From contig JARDVN010000001.1 of NCBI GenBank assembly GCA_028994555.1, forward strand, positions 930,001 through 994,000: a stretch of DNA of 64,000 nucleotides, read 5' to 3'. The stretch is from Citrobacter amalonaticus (lineage in GTDB: Bacteria; Pseudomonadota; Gammaproteobacteria; Enterobacterales; Enterobacteriaceae). Positions 23,135 through 36,537 of the stretch are shown one piece after another; position 1 is the first letter of the stretch, and the number at the start of each line of letters is the position of its first letter. The translations under genes and the position numbers were made by a program. The notes under the pieces are model-generated. The model was not told the origin of the DNA, did no database searches, and saw only the letters and a program-made list of their open reading frames with translations.

Positions 23135-24680
23135 TTAACCCGCGAGGAAGAAGCGGAACGCCGGGTTATTCGTTTCATCGTGACACTCATAGCCCAGTTC
23201 CTGCAAACGCGTTTCGAAATCGGGTTCATGATCGCCCAGTTCAAACGCCGCCAGCACGCGCCCGTAGTCGGTCCCATGACTGCGGTAGTGAAACAACGAG
23301 ATATTCCAGTGCGTCCCAAGCGTATGCAAAAACTTAAGCAGCGCGCCCGGCGATTCCGGAAACTCGAAGCTGAACAGACGCTCCTGCAGCGGCTTCGACG
23401 GACGCCCACCAACCATATAGCGGACGTGCAGTTTCGCCATTTCATCGTCAGAGAGATCGACCACGCTGTAGCCACCGTCACGCAGCAAATTCAGGATTTC
23501 GGAACGTTCTTCCATCCCCCCTGCTCAGCCGGACACCGACGAAAATACAGGCGTTCTTATCATCGGCAAAACGATAGTTAAACTCAGTGACCGAGCGACC
23601 GCCCAGCAACTGGCAAAATTTCAGGAAGCTGCCTTTCTCTTCCGGAATGGTGACCGCCAGCAGCGCTTCGCGCTGTTCCCCCAGCTCGCAACGCTCGGAA
23701 ACGTAGCGCAGGCCGTGGAAATTGACGTTAGCGCCGGAAAGGATATGTGCCAGACGTTCGCCGCGGATGTTGTGCTGAGCAACGTACTTTTTCATTCCCG
23801 CCAGCGCCAGCGCACCGGAAGGCTCCGCCACTGCGCGAACATCTTCAAACAGGTCTTTCATCGCCGCACATATCGCATCGCTATCCACGGTGATGATGTC
23901 ATCGAGATATTCCTGACACAGACGGAAGGTTTCATCGCCAATGCGTTTAACCGCCACACCTTCGGCGAACAGCCCAACGCGCGGGAGATCGACCGGATGA
24001 CCCGCGTCCAGAGCCGCTTTCAGACAGGCGGAGTCTTCCGCCTCCACCGCAATGACCTTGATTTGCGGCATCAGTTGTTTGATCAGTACCGCCACGCCCG
24101 CCGCCAGACCACCACCGCCGACCGGTACAAATACACGATCGAGATGGGCATCCTGCTGCAGTAATTCCAGCGCCAGCGTTCCCTGACCGGCAATCACCAT
24201 CGGGTGATCGAACGGCGGAACCCAGGTAAAACCCTGCTGCTGCGACAGTTCAATCGCTTTCGCTTTCGCTTCATCAAAGTTCGCGCCATGCAGCAGCACT
24301 TCGCCGCCAAAGCCCCGAACAGCGTCAACTTTGATATCCGCCGTTGCCACGGGCATTACGATCAGTGCCTTCACGCCCAGACGAGCGGAGGAGAACGCTA
24401 CACCCTGAGCATGGTTGCCTGCAGAAGCGGTAATCACCCCGTGAGCTTTTTGCGCCTCGGTCAGCCCTGCCATCATCGCGTAAGCGCCACGAAGCTTGAA
24501 GCTGTGTACCGGCTGTCTGTCTTCTCGCTTCACGAGGATCACGTTATCAAGGCGCGATGAGAGCTTTTCCATTTTTTGCAGCGGCGTCACCTGCGCCGCT
24601 TCATATACCGGCGCCCGGAGTACCGCACGCAGATATTCAGCCCCTTCCGGGGCTGCTGACAGAGGTTGTGATTCGGCCAT
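23135..24680 (-). CDS. ilvA: Threonine deaminase, biosynthetic (one extra base)
   Basis: IlvA is the PLP enzyme that turns threonine into 2-oxobutanoate, the committed step to isoleucine, and is inhibited by isoleucine. The PLP lysine is Lys62 in HSFKLRGA; VPVGGGGLAAG binds the cofactor phosphate; two ACT-like regulatory domains follow. I start at 24680 (MAESQPLS), two codons past the ilvD stop. The frame breaks at six C at 23516-23521 (five expected) at VRLSRGMEER. The corrected length is 514 residues, as in E. coli. Confidence 0.94.
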
Positions 24681-24682
24681 CA

Positions 24683-26534
24683 TCAGCCTCCCAGTTTCGA
24701 TTTATCGCGCACCGCGCCTTTATCGGCGCTGGTCGCCAGGCTGGCATAAGCACGCAGCGCAAACGACACCTGACGCTGGCGATCTTTCGGTGTCCAGGCT
24801 TTGTCGCCGCGAGCTTCCTGTGCTTCACGACGCGCGGCAATTTCCGCATCGCTCAACTGCAGTTGAATGCCACGGTTTGGAATATCAATAGCAATCATGT
24901 CGCCGTCTTCAATGATCGCGATATTGCCGCCGCTGGCCGCTTCCGGCGAGACGTGGCCAATGGAGAGGCCGGAAGTGCCGCCAGAGAAACGACCATCTGT
25001 CACCAGCGCGCAAGCTTTACCAAGGCCCATCGATTTGAGGAAGGTGGTTGGATAGAGCATCTCCTGCATCCCCGGTCCGCCTTTCGGCCCTTCGTAGCGG
25101 ATCACCACCACGTCACCTTCCACCACTTTGCCGCCGAGGATCGCGTCTACCGCTTCATCCTGGCTTTCATACACTTTGGCCGGACCGGTGAATTTCAGGA
25201 TGCTGTCGTCCACACCGGCGGTTTTCACGATGCAGCCGTTTTCCGCGAAGTTACCGTACAGCACGGCCAGACCGCCGTCTTTGCTGTAGGCGTGTTCCAG
25301 CGAGCGAATGCAACCTTCGGCGCGATCGTCATCCAGCGAGTCCCAGCGGCAATCCTGCGAGAACGCCTGCGTGGTGCGAACCCCCCGCCGGACCCGCACG
25401 GAACATCTGTTTCACGGCGTCATCTTGTGTCACCGTGATGTCATACTGCTCCAGAGTTTGCGGCAGCGTCAGTCCCAGCACGTTTTTCACGTCACGGTTC
25501 AACAGGCCCGCGCGATCCAGTTCGCCCAGAATGCCCAGCACGCCACCCGCCCGGTGAACGTCTTCCATATGGTATTTCTGGGTACTTGGCGCCACTTTGC
25601 ACAGTTGCGGCACTTTGCGGGAGAGCTTGTCGATATCGCTCATCGTGAAGTCGATCTCCGCTTCCTGCGCCGCCGCCAGCAAATGCAGTACGGTATTCGT
25701 GGAACCGCCCATCGCGATATCCAGCGTCATGGCGTTTTCAAACGCCGCCTTGCTGGCAATGTTACGCGGCAGCGCGGAGGCGTCATCCTGCTCGTAGTAA
25801 CGTTTAGTCAGCTCAACAATGCGTTTACCGGCATTGAGGAACAGTTGCTTACGATCGGCGTGAGTGGCCAGCAGAGAACCGTTACCCGGTTGCGACAGAC
25901 CCAGCGCTTCGGTCAGGCAGTTCATTGAGTTCGCGGTAAACATTCCGGAACAGGAGCCGCAGGTCGGGCAGGCAGAACGTTCAACCTGATTACTCTGATC
26001 GTCAGAAACTTTCGGGTCCGCACCCTGGATCATGGCATCGACCAGATCAAGTTTGATGATTTTATCGGAAAGTTTGGTTTTCCCGGCTTCCATCGGACCG
26101 CCGGAAACAAAGATCACCGGTATATTCAGACGCAGAGAAGCCATCAGCATCCCTGGGGTGATTTTGTCACAGTTGGAGATACACACCATCGCATCGGCGC
26201 AATGGGCATTCACCATGTATTCCACCGAGTCGGCGATCAGCTCACGCGATGGCAGTGAATAAAGCATGCCTCCGTGGCCCATGGCGATACCATCATCCAC
26301 CGCAATGGTATTGAACTCTTTCGCCACGCCGCCAGACGCTTCAATCTGCTCAGCAACCAGTTTACCGAGATCGCGCAGGTGAACGTGCCCTGGCACAAAC
26401 TGGGTGAATGAGTTCACGACGGCGATAATCGGTTTGCCAAAATCGGCGTCGGTCATCCCGGTGGCGCGCCACAACGCGCGGGCTCCCGCCATATTGCGGC
26501 CATGTGTAGTGGTGGCGGAACGATACTTAGGCAT
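24683..26534 (-). CDS. ilvD: Dihydroxy-acid dehydratase (one extra base)
   Basis: IlvD dehydrates the dihydroxy acids to the keto acid precursors of valine and isoleucine. It holds an iron-sulfur cluster; [12 protein letters not shown] and [12 protein letters not shown] supply the cysteines. The start [19 protein letters not shown] is at 26534. The frame breaks at six C at 25381-25386 (five expected) in [16 protein letters not shown]. The corrected length is 616 residues, as in E. coli. It is the fourth structural gene of the ilvGMEDA operon. Confidence 0.94.
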
Positions 26535-26595
26535 GCGTTATTTACTCCTGGTGTCTGTAAAACGGGACGGTGCGTGCCGTCCCATTTATCTTTAA

Positions 26596-27525
26596 TTATG
26601 AATTTACCTGATCCAACCAGCCCCGTTTGTCCTCGGTTTCGCCGGTAAACAGGCCGAAGAACGCTTGCTGGATGCGTTTGGTGACTGGGCCACAGCGGCC
26701 TTCGCCCACCTGAATGCCGTCAACGCTGCGAACCGGGGTGATTTCCGCCGCGGTACCGGACATGAATACTTCATCCGCCAGATACAGAGATTCGCGGGAC
26801 AGTACCTGCTCGCGCACTTCGATACCCAGATCTTTCGCCAGCTTGATAATGGCATCGCGGGTGATGCCCGGTAGCGCGGAAGAGGTAAACGGCGGGGTAA
26901 ACAGCACTCCGTCTTTCACTTCAAACAGGTTTTCACCGGCGCCTTCAGAGATATAACCATTCACGTCCAGCGCGATACCTTCCTGATAACCGTGACGACG
27001 CGCTTCGCTACCCACCAGCAGTGAGGAGAGATAGTTACCGCCCGCTTTTGCGGCGGTCGGGATGGTGTTTGGTGCGACACGATTCCAGGAAGACACCATT
27101 GCATCAATCCCTTGCTCCAGCGCTTCAGCGCCCAGATATGCCCCCCACGGGAACGCAGCAATGATCACATCGGTGGTATAACCGGCTGGCGGGTTTACGC
27201 CCATGCCAACATCGCCAACAAACACCAGCGGACGAATGTAGGCGCTGGTCAGATTGTTTTTACGAATCACTTCACGGCAGGCCTCCATCAGCTCATCTAC
27301 GCTTTGAGAGACCGGAAAACGATAAATTTTGGCTGAATCATGCAGACGCTGCATATGTTCGCGATGACGGAACACCACCGGGCCTTTGTGCGAGTCATAG
27401 CAACGGATACCTTCAAAAACAGACGTACCGTAATGCAGTGCGTGGGACATCACGTGAACTTTCGCGTCTTCCCAACGTACCATCTCGCCATTGAACCAAA
27501 TGTAATCCGCTTTTTTCGTCGTCAT
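26596..27525 (-). CDS. ilvE: Branched-chain amino acid aminotransferase
   Basis: IlvE makes isoleucine, valine and leucine from their keto acids with glutamate as amino donor. It is a fold-type IV PLP enzyme; the PLP lysine is Lys160 in TAAKAGGNYLSS. Length is 309 residues, as in E. coli. It contains a run of six C at 27141-27146 that stays in frame, a useful control showing that not all such runs are overcalled. It lies between ilvM and ilvD. Confidence 0.97.
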   Translation of the reverse strand: MTTKKADYIWFNGEMVRWEDAKVHVMSHALHYGTSVFEGIRCYDSHKGPVVFRHREHMQRLHDSAKIYRFPVSQSVDELMEACREVIRKNNLTSAYIRPLVFVGDVGMGVNPPAGYTTDVIIAAFPWGAYLGAEALEQGIDAMVSSWNRVAPNTIPTAAKAGGNYLSSLLVGSEARRHGYQEGIALDVNGYISEGAGENLFEVKDGVLFTPPFTSSALPGITRDAIIKLAKDLGIEVREQVLSRESLYLADEVFMSGTAAEITPVRSVDGIQVGEGRCGPVTKRIQQAFFGLFTGETEDKRGWLDQVNS

Positions 27526-27543
27526 TTCTTCTTCCTGTCGCGC

Positions 27544-27807
27544 TTACGCGCGGATTTGTTGTGATGTGGTTGTGCTCTGGCAGATGGCTACATGGGCAAC
27601 GTCTACCAGCTTTGATAACTGACTAAACAGTAAGTCGACCGACCGTGGGCTGGCAACGGTCAATTCGATATTTATATTTTGCGCGTCACGGGCGGCTTCC
27701 ATATTCATGGCGCAGACCTGAAAACCACGGTGGCGTACCACGCGCAGTACGCGTTCTAACGTTTCCGGATTAAAGCGAGCCTCTACGGCGACCTGATGTT
27801 GCATCAT
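27544..27807 (-). CDS. ilvM: Acetolactate synthase II small subunit
   Basis: IlvM is the ACT-domain partner that activates and stabilises the IlvG catalytic subunit of acetohydroxyacid synthase II. It begins [20 protein letters not shown] and contains the [13 protein letters not shown] core. Length is 87 residues, as in E. coli. Its ATG overlaps the ilvG stop by four bases (ATGA), a classic coupling of two subunits of one enzyme. Confidence 0.96.
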   Translation of the reverse strand: MMQHQVAVEARFNPETLERVLRVVRHRGFQVCAMNMEAARDAQNINIELTVASPRSVDLLFSQLSKLVDVAHVAICQSTTTSQQIRA

Positions 27808-29452
27808 GATAATTTCTCCAGCATTTCAGAGTTGCTGGCGCCAGGCGGCACCAGTGGCCAGACATTCTCAAGTTCGTCGATTGAGACATGAAGCAGGTAT
27901 GGCCCGTCGCTGTTCAGCAGGGTATCGAGTGCCGCTTCAACCTGGTCTTTTCGGGTGATGTGTTGGCCAGGGATGCCGAAGGCGCTGGCTAACGTGAGGA
28001 AATCGGGGTTATCGGTTAAGGTGGTTTCGCTATATCGTTCCTGGAAAAACAGCTGCTGCCATTGTCGTACCATACCTAACCGTTGGTTATCCAGTAAGAC
28101 TATCTTCAACGGTAACTGCTTACGTTTTACGGTGCCCAGCTCCTGAACATTCATCATGAAGGAGCCGTCACCGGAGATACAGATAACGGTGTCGTCCGGT
28201 CGCGCAACCTGCGCCCCAACAGCAGCCGGTAAACCAAAGCCCATCGTGCCTAAACCACTGGAGGTGATAAAATTCTCCGGGCGACAGTACGTCATATATT
28301 GTGCAGACCACATCTGATGCTGACCGACATCCGTCGTCACCACACAGTCGGCGGGTTTACGCTCCGACAACTGTTTCAGCAGCAGCGGCGCGTAGATGGC
28401 CTCTCCGGGATGATCGTAACGCCAGGTATGGTCAGTACGCAGTTCCGCATTACGCTGACGCCATTCATCGATGTCGACCGGCTGTTGCAGCGCAGGCAGT
28501 AGCGCATTCAAATCGCCCTGCAAGGTGACATGCGCCCGGCGAAGTTTGTTCAGTTCGGCCGGGTCGATATCCATGTGGATAACACTGGCATGCGGCGCGA
28601 AGGTATCCAGCTTGCCGGTCACCCGGTCATCAAAACGTGCACCGACTGCAATCAACAAATCACACTCTTGCACGGCAAAATTCGCGGCTTTGGTACCATG
28701 CATACCAAGCATCCCCAGATAGTAGGGATAATCCGCCTCGACAGCACCCAGTCCTTTCAGCGTGCAGGTAACCGGAATTTGCGTTACCGCAATAAACTCA
28801 CGCAGCGCCGGAACAGCCTGCGCCATGCCTACACCACCACCCACATACAGCATGGGTTTCTGCGCCTGAGCCAGCATTTTTCGGGCCTGTTCAACACCTG
28901 CCTGCGGGAACGGCTCGGCGTTTTCAACGGTTGTAAAATAGGGTTCCAGCGCCCCGCTGGCTAACTGGATATCTTTCGGAATATCGACCAGCACCGGACC
29001 AGGACGGCCAGTGTTAGCAACTTCAAACGCTTCGGCCATGATGCGTGGCAGCTCTTCCAGCGATTGCACCAGAAAACTGTGCTTAGTACAGGCCAGCGAC
29101 AGTCCCAGTACGTCCACCTCCTGAAACGCATCAGTGCCGATGAGCGGCGCAGCAACCTGCCCGGTGATCGCGACAACAGGGACCGAATCTAACAGCGCAT
29201 CTGCAAGTCCGGTGATCAGGTTGGTTGCCCCCCGGACCAGACGTGGCGATACACACTCCCGTTTTACCGGTGGAACGGGCATAACCAATGGCTGCGATCG
29301 CGGCCCCCTGTTCGTGTCGGCACAGCAGGTGTTCCACGCCACCGTCGTACAACGCATCGTAGACCGGCATAATTGCGCCACCGGGATAGCCGAATACGGT
29401 GTCGACCCCCCTGTGCACGCAACGCATGTACCACCCACTGTGCTCCATTCAT
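27804..29452 (-). CDS. ilvG: Acetolactate synthase II large subunit (two extra bases)
   Basis: IlvG is the ThDP-dependent catalytic subunit of acetohydroxyacid synthase II. The isozyme is insensitive to valine. The start at 29452 reads [15 protein letters not shown]; the ThDP motif GDGSFMMN is near residue 430. The frame is broken twice near the N-terminus: six C at 29406-29411 and six C at 29228-29233 (five expected at each). The corrected length is 548 residues. E. coli K-12 carries a natural ilvG frameshift further downstream; that region is open here, so this ilvG is probably functional. Confidence 0.93.
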
Positions 29453-29454
29453 AG

Positions 29455-29505
29455 TTAGTTCCCCGTCATAAATCTGAAGAAACAGAATTTTATGCTGTTA
29501 TTCAT
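29455..29505 (-). CDS. ilvX: Small peptide IlvX
   Basis: A 16-codon [19 protein letters not shown], starts behind a GGAGC ribosome-binding site and stops two bases before the ilvG ATG. It closely matches the E. coli ilvX peptide as I recall it (MNNSTKFCFSRFRTGN). Its position just before ilvG suggests coupled translation. The function of IlvX is not established. Confidence 0.8.
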   Translation of the reverse strand: MNNSIKFCFFRFMTGN

Positions 29506-29534
29506 TTTCTGCTCCTCTGTTGTGTTTTTAAGGT

Positions 29535-29572
29535 CAAAAAAAAAACCCCCCGGACCTTTCGGTGCGGGGGGT
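29535..29572 (-). terminator. ilv operon attenuator
   Basis: A GC-rich hairpin (ACCCCCCG arm, loop, CGGGGGGT arm) followed on the minus strand by nine T. It stands between ilvL and ilvX and has the layout of the ilvGMEDA attenuator, read through when charged Ile, Val or Leu tRNA is scarce. Confidence 0.9.
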
Positions 29573-29595
29573 CTTAGTTCGTTAAGGCTTGATTT

Positions 29596-29694
29596 TTAAG
29601 CCTTTCCTCGTCCAAGTGCAGCCCCGCACGGTGGGATAATAATCACCACCACGCTAATCACGACCAGGCTAATCACTCGTAGAAGGGCTGTCAT
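29596..29694 (-). CDS. ilvL: ilvGMEDA leader peptide
   Basis: A 32-residue peptide starting MTALLRVISLVVISVVVIII and ending PPCGAALGRGKA. It has 4 Leu, 7 Val and 5 Ile, 16 of 32 residues. Ribosome stalling at these codons when the cognate tRNAs are uncharged prevents the downstream attenuator from forming. Sequence and position match the E. coli leader peptide. Confidence 0.95.
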   Translation of the reverse strand: MTALLRVISLVVISVVVIIIPPCGAALGRGKA

Positions 29695-29735
29695 TTTTGT
29701 CTTTTCTGGCATCTTGTTCGAAGGAATGCCTAAAG

Positions 29736-29764
29736 AGTTACCATAGATTTCGCCAATAGCACAA
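29736..29764 (-). promoter_or_regulatory. Probable main ilv promoter (ilvGp2-like)
   Basis: On the minus strand TTGTGC (29759-29764) and GTAACT (29736-29741) are 17 bases apart, with a very A/T-rich stretch upstream that could act as UP element or IHF site. The segment resembles the E. coli ilvGp2 region. The rest of the 350-base gap up to comM shows no other gene. Confidence 0.5.
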
Positions 29765-30046
29765 GATTTTTTTATTTTCCTTTTTTCTGACTCAGCTAAC
29801 GGATTAGCTAAAAATCATTGTTTTTCATACAAAAAAAACGTATTGAAAAAATTTCACTTTCGGGGCTGAAGTAAACCCCTTTTTCATAATGCCGCAGGAG
29901 AGGAAAACTGATCGCGAGCGCCCTTCCAGAAAAAAGAATACGTAAACCCGTTGCATTAAAAGTGCGGAATCTTCTGCGAATAAACATTATTTTGTAATGA
30001 TCTTGCAGAAAACAACTCAGACATAATAGGGGCATCTGGAGGGGCT

Positions 30047-31568
30047 ATGTCACTGTCAATTGTCCATACACGCGCAGCGCTGGGGGGTGAATGCACCAGC
30101 GATTACCATCGAAGTCCATATCAGCAATGGTTTACCCGGTTTAACGCTGGTAGGTTTGCCGGAAACGACCGTCAAAGAGGCGCGCGACCGGGTACGCAGC
30201 GCGATCATCAATAGCGGGTATGAATTTCCAGCGAAGAAAATCACCATCAATCTCGCCCCTGCCGATCTGCCCAAAGAGGGGGGCCGATATGATTTACCTA
30301 TTGCTGTGGCGCTTCTGGTCGCCTCTGAGCAGCTTAACACTCATAAACTCAGTCAATATGAGTTAGTGGGTGAACTGGCGCTTACAGGCGCGTTACGCAG
30401 CGTTCCGGGCGCTATTTCCAGCGCAACCGAAGCCATTCGGGCAGGAAGAGGGATTATCGTTTCTCTGGAGAATGAAGAAGAGGTAGGCCTGATCGACAGC
30501 GAGGGATGTCTGGTTGCCGATCACCTGCAAGCTGTCTGTGCGTTTCTGGAAGGCAAGCAAGATCTTAAACGTCCGAAGGTCGGGAACTGGGCTATCAACG
30601 CATCCGCTGACGATCTTAGCGATATCATCGGTCAGGAACAAGGAAAACGCGGCATCGAAATCACCGCTGCGGGTGGGCATAATCTGCTCTTGATTGGTCC
30701 GCCAGGTACAGGTAAAACCATGCTTGCCAGTCGCCTTAACGGCCTGTTACCGGCATTGAGCAATGAAGAGGCTCTGGAGAGCGCGGCTATTCTCAGTCTG
30801 GTCAACTCAACCAACGTGCAAAAACGATGGAAACAACGCCCCTTTCGCGCACCACACCACAGCGCATCGCTGACAGCAATGGTCGGGGGCGGTTCCATTC
30901 CCGCACCAGGAGAGATCTCGCTTGCACACAATGGCATATTATTTCTTGATGAGTTACCCGAGTTTGAGCGCCGCACGCTAGATGCCTTACGCGAGCCAAT
31001 AGAATCGGGTCAAATCCACCTTTCACGCACGCGAGCGAAAATCACCTATCCTGCTCGCTTCCAGTTAGTTGCGGCGATGAATCCCAGCCCAACAGGGCAC
31101 TACCAGGGCAACCACAACCGGAGTACGCCTGAACAGACGTTGCGGTATCTCAGCCGGCTATCAGGGCCCTTTCTGGACCGCTTTGATCTGTCGCTTGAGA
31201 TCCCTCTTCCGCCACCGGGCATACTTAGTCAAACCAACGTCCGCGGGGAGAGTAGCATGACGGTAAAACAAAGGGTTTTTGCCGCGCAGGAACTACAGCA
31301 CAAACGACAGGGCAAGCTAAACGCACTATTACAAAACAAGGAAATTCGTGAGCATTGCCAGTTGTTAAATGAGGATGCTCAGTGGCTTGAAGAGACTCTT
31401 ATCCATCTGGGGTTGTCTATACGGGCATGGCAAAGGCTGTTAAAAGTAGCAAGGACTATTGCCGATCTTGAGCAAGCGGAACACATCTCGCGACGACACC
31501 TGCAGGAAGCTGTCAGTTATCGGGCTATTGATCGACTGCTCGTCCATCTGCAGAACCAACTGACGTAA
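30047..31568 (+). CDS. comM: AAA+ ATPase ComM / YifB (one extra base)
   Basis: ComM (YifB) is a magnesium-chelatase-type AAA+ protein; in naturally competent bacteria it acts as a hexameric helicase that drives branch migration during transformation. Walker A GPPGTGKT (about residue 220), Walker B ILFLDELPEF and the C-terminal domain are intact. From the ATG at 30047 (MSLSIVHTRAALGVNAP) the frame breaks at six G at 30082-30087 (five expected). The corrected length is 506 residues, as in E. coli. Its role in enterics is unclear. Confidence 0.92.
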
Positions 31569-31592
31569 AAAAAAGGGCTTACGCCCTTTTTA
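31567..31592. terminator. Terminator between comM and maoP
   Basis: A short hairpin, AAAAGGGC-loop-GCCCTTTT, flanked by an A run and T run, overlaps the comM stop and precedes the maoP stop. It can serve both convergent genes. Confidence 0.75.
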
Positions 31593-31931
31593 TTAGTCGT
31601 CAGACTCAGTGTAGTCTTCAGCACCTTCCATCTGCGGTTTACCGCCGGACAGGGTGTGGAAACGTTTAGGACGCTTGATACGCGTCATATACTTAGACCA
31701 GACGCGTTCCGCTTCGGTCACTGGCTCACGTTCGCCACGGCATACCGCGACAAAGAGCCTCTCTTCTTCGGTAACGGGTTCGCGTTTGCCCAGATCCAGC
31801 TCGTTAAAGGCATAACCATGACGTTCAAGCAGTTGCGCCTCTTTGATGGTGAAATCACCATGACGAGAGAATCCGCGTGGATAATATTTGTTGTCGAAAT
31901 ATCGATTAGTCGTCGTAAAGCTTTCCGCCAT
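31593..31931 (-). CDS. maoP: Macrodomain Ori protein
   Basis: MaoP (YifE) works with a nearby DNA site, maoS, to organise the Ori macrodomain of the chromosome in E. coli. The 112-residue sequence begins [20 protein letters not shown] and contains the two related segments [12 protein letters not shown] and [12 protein letters not shown]. Length equals E. coli. Its location about 22 kb from oriC fits the role. It is divergent from hdfR. Confidence 0.94.
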   Translation of the reverse strand: MAESFTTTNRYFDNKYYPRGFSRHGDFTIKEAQLLERHGYAFNELDLGKREPVTEEERLFVAVCRGEREPVTEAERVWSKYMTRIKRPKRFHTLSGGKPQMEGAEDYTESDD

Positions 31932-32050
31932 CCTGCACGCTCCTAATTCTTTTGGCCGGGCTATTTATGGCGCGGAGTATTAGTTACGCTTGACAGAGTG
32001 TAAAACAAAACATTTAAATCATAACGACAAATAATTTTGCGGAGAGCACT

Positions 32051-32885
32051 GTGGATACGGAATTGTTAAAAACTTTCCTGGAAGTTAGCCGAACGCGCCA
32101 CTTTGGCCGGGCTGCGGAAGCGCTCTACCTGACTCAGTCGGCGGTCAGCTTTCGCATCAGACAGCTGGAAAACCAACTGGGTGTGAATCTTTTTTACCCG
32201 TCACAGAAATAATATCCGCTTAACGGCGGCTGGCGAGAAGCTTCTGCCCTACGCAGAGACGCTGATGAATACCTGGCAGGCAGCCCGTAAGGAGGTCGCT
32301 CATACCTCAAGACATAATGAGTTTTCAATCGGTGCCAGCGCCTCTCTGTGGGAGTGCATGCTCAACGGCTGGTTGGGACGTTTGTATCAGTCACAAGAGC
32401 CTCAGAACGGTCTGCAATTCGAAGCCCGTATTGCGCAGCGCCAGTCACTGGTAAAACAATTGCATGAACGGCAGCTGGATCTGCTGATCACCACAGAAGC
32501 CCCAAAAATGGACGAATTCAGCAGTCAGTTACTGGGCTATTTCACTCTGGCTTTATATTGCGTCAGCCCATCAACCATGAAGGACTCGCTTAATTACTTG
32601 CGCCTGGAATGGGGTCCAGACTTTCAACAGAATGAAGTTGGCTTAATTGCCACTGATGAGGTTCCTATACTGACCACCAGTTCCGCAGAGCTGGCCAGAC
32701 AGCAGCTTCATGCGCTAAAGGGGTGTACCTGGTTACCTACAGCCTGGGCTAAAGAAAAAGGCGGATTACATACCGTGGCTGACAGCGCTACGCTTTCGCG
32801 ACCGTTATATGCAATTTGGCTGCAAAATAGTGATAAACATGCGCTGATTAAAGATCTTCTAAAGATAGATGTACTGGAAGAGTAA
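32051..32885 (+). CDS. hdfR: LysR-type regulator HdfR (one extra base)
   Basis: HdfR is a LysR-family regulator known in E. coli to repress the flagellar master operon flhDC. The helix-turn-helix region ([20 protein letters not shown]) lies near residues 19-38. The GTG at 32051 ([18 protein letters not shown]) is the start. Six T at 32190-32195 (five expected) break the frame just after GVNLF; removing one restores [19 protein letters not shown]. The corrected length is 277 residues, two fewer than E. coli. Confidence 0.92.
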
Positions 32886-32953
32886 GCAAAAATGAGATTG
32901 GCAAGGATGCCAGAAAAGGAAGAGATCGGTATCTGGAGGCATGTTTTACAGAC

Positions 32954-32982
32954 AAAAAAAATCCTTAGCAGATGCTAAGGAT
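32954..32982 (-). terminator. rrnC operon terminator
   Basis: A perfect 10-bp stem (ATCCTTAGCA and its complement, two-base loop) followed by an eight-T run on the minus strand, just past tRNA-Trp. It ends the ribosomal operon. Confidence 0.88.
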
Positions 32983-32989
32983 TATTTTC

Positions 32990-33065
32990 TGGCAGGGGCG
33001 GAGAGACTCGAACTCCCAACACCCGGTTTTGGAGACCGGTGCTCTACCAATTGAACTACGCCCCT
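32990..33065 (-). tRNA. trpT: tRNA-Trp (CCA)
   Basis: A 76-nt cloverleaf sequence starting AGGGGCGTAGTTCAATTGG and ending TGCCA, with anticodon CCA in CTCCAAA and the T-loop GTTCGAGTC. It is the last gene of the operon, as in E. coli rrnC. The CCA end is encoded. Confidence 0.96.
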
Positions 33066-33073
33066 AATTAGGG

Positions 33074-33151
33074 TGGCGGAACGGACGGGACTCGAACCCG
33101 CGACCCCCCTGCGTGACAGGCAGGTATTCTAACCAACTGAACTACCGCTCC
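33074..33151 (-). tRNA. aspT: tRNA-Asp (GTC), one extra base
   Basis: It starts GGAGCGGTAGTTCAGTTGG and ends CGTTCCGCCA, with anticodon GTC in CTGTCAC. After the anticodon stem it reads GCAGGGGGGTCGC, six G (33114-33119) where E. coli has five, giving 78 instead of 77 nt. The extra base falls in the variable region. It fits the homopolymer error pattern. Confidence 0.95.
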
Positions 33152-33203
33152 ACCGAATTTTTCTACAACCACTGATTTTTACATCAGTTTACTGCTTAAT
33201 TTG

Positions 33204-33323
33204 ATGCCTGGCAGTTCCCTACTCTCGCATGGGGAGACCCCACACTACCATCGGCGCTACGGCGTTTCACTTCTGAGTTCGGCATGGGGTCAGGTGGGAC
33301 CACCGCGCTACAGCCGCCAGGCA
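33204..33323 (-). rRNA. rrfC: 5S ribosomal RNA
   Basis: 120 nt, starting TGCCTGGCGGCTGTAGCGCG and ending GAACTGCCAGGCAT. Length and ends equal E. coli 5S. It has no visible overcalled base. The order 5S, tRNA-Asp, tRNA-Trp identifies this operon as the rrnC type. Confidence 0.97.
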
Positions 33324-33338
33324 AATTCTTGCTGCTCT

Positions 33339-33459
33339 GTACGCAATATTTTATCGCATCAGCTGCGTTGGCTGCATTCGCGAACGTCAGTCACATACTT
33401 CTGTATGCTCCTTCCGTCGCTTCATTTGCCGCCTTGCCGCTGCGCAAACTATTGCGCAC
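33339..33459. repeat. ERIC-type element in the 23S-5S spacer
   Basis: About 121 bp with inverted ends (GTACGCAATATTTT at the left, GTGCGCAATAGTTT as complement at the right). The centre, GTCAGTCACATACTTCTGTA then TGCTCCTTCCGTCGC, aligns with the central part of the enterobacterial repetitive intergenic consensus, including the regions used as ERIC primers. GCTGCGTTGGCTGCATTCGC and TTTGCCGCCTTGCCGC match its arms. It enlarges the 23S-5S spacer to 194 bases. Confidence 0.78.
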
Positions 33460-33517
33460 TACAATCCGGTATCAATGCTGAAAATCTCTCAGTCCGCCAA
33501 AACATCTTCGGCGTTGT

Positions 33518-36429
<2,912 letters not shown>

Positions 36430-36537
36430 TCACAACCCGAAGATGTTTCTTTCGATTCATCATCGTTTTGCGAAAATTTGAGAGACTCGAACACACATGT
36501 CACTGTGTGTCGTTTCAATTTTCAGCTTGATCCAGAT

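Noticed and set aside
23135..29452. Programmed frameshifting or phase variation in ilv genes
   Set aside because: The runs are short, the genes are housekeeping, and the same lesion occurs in tRNA and rRNA, where recoding has no meaning.
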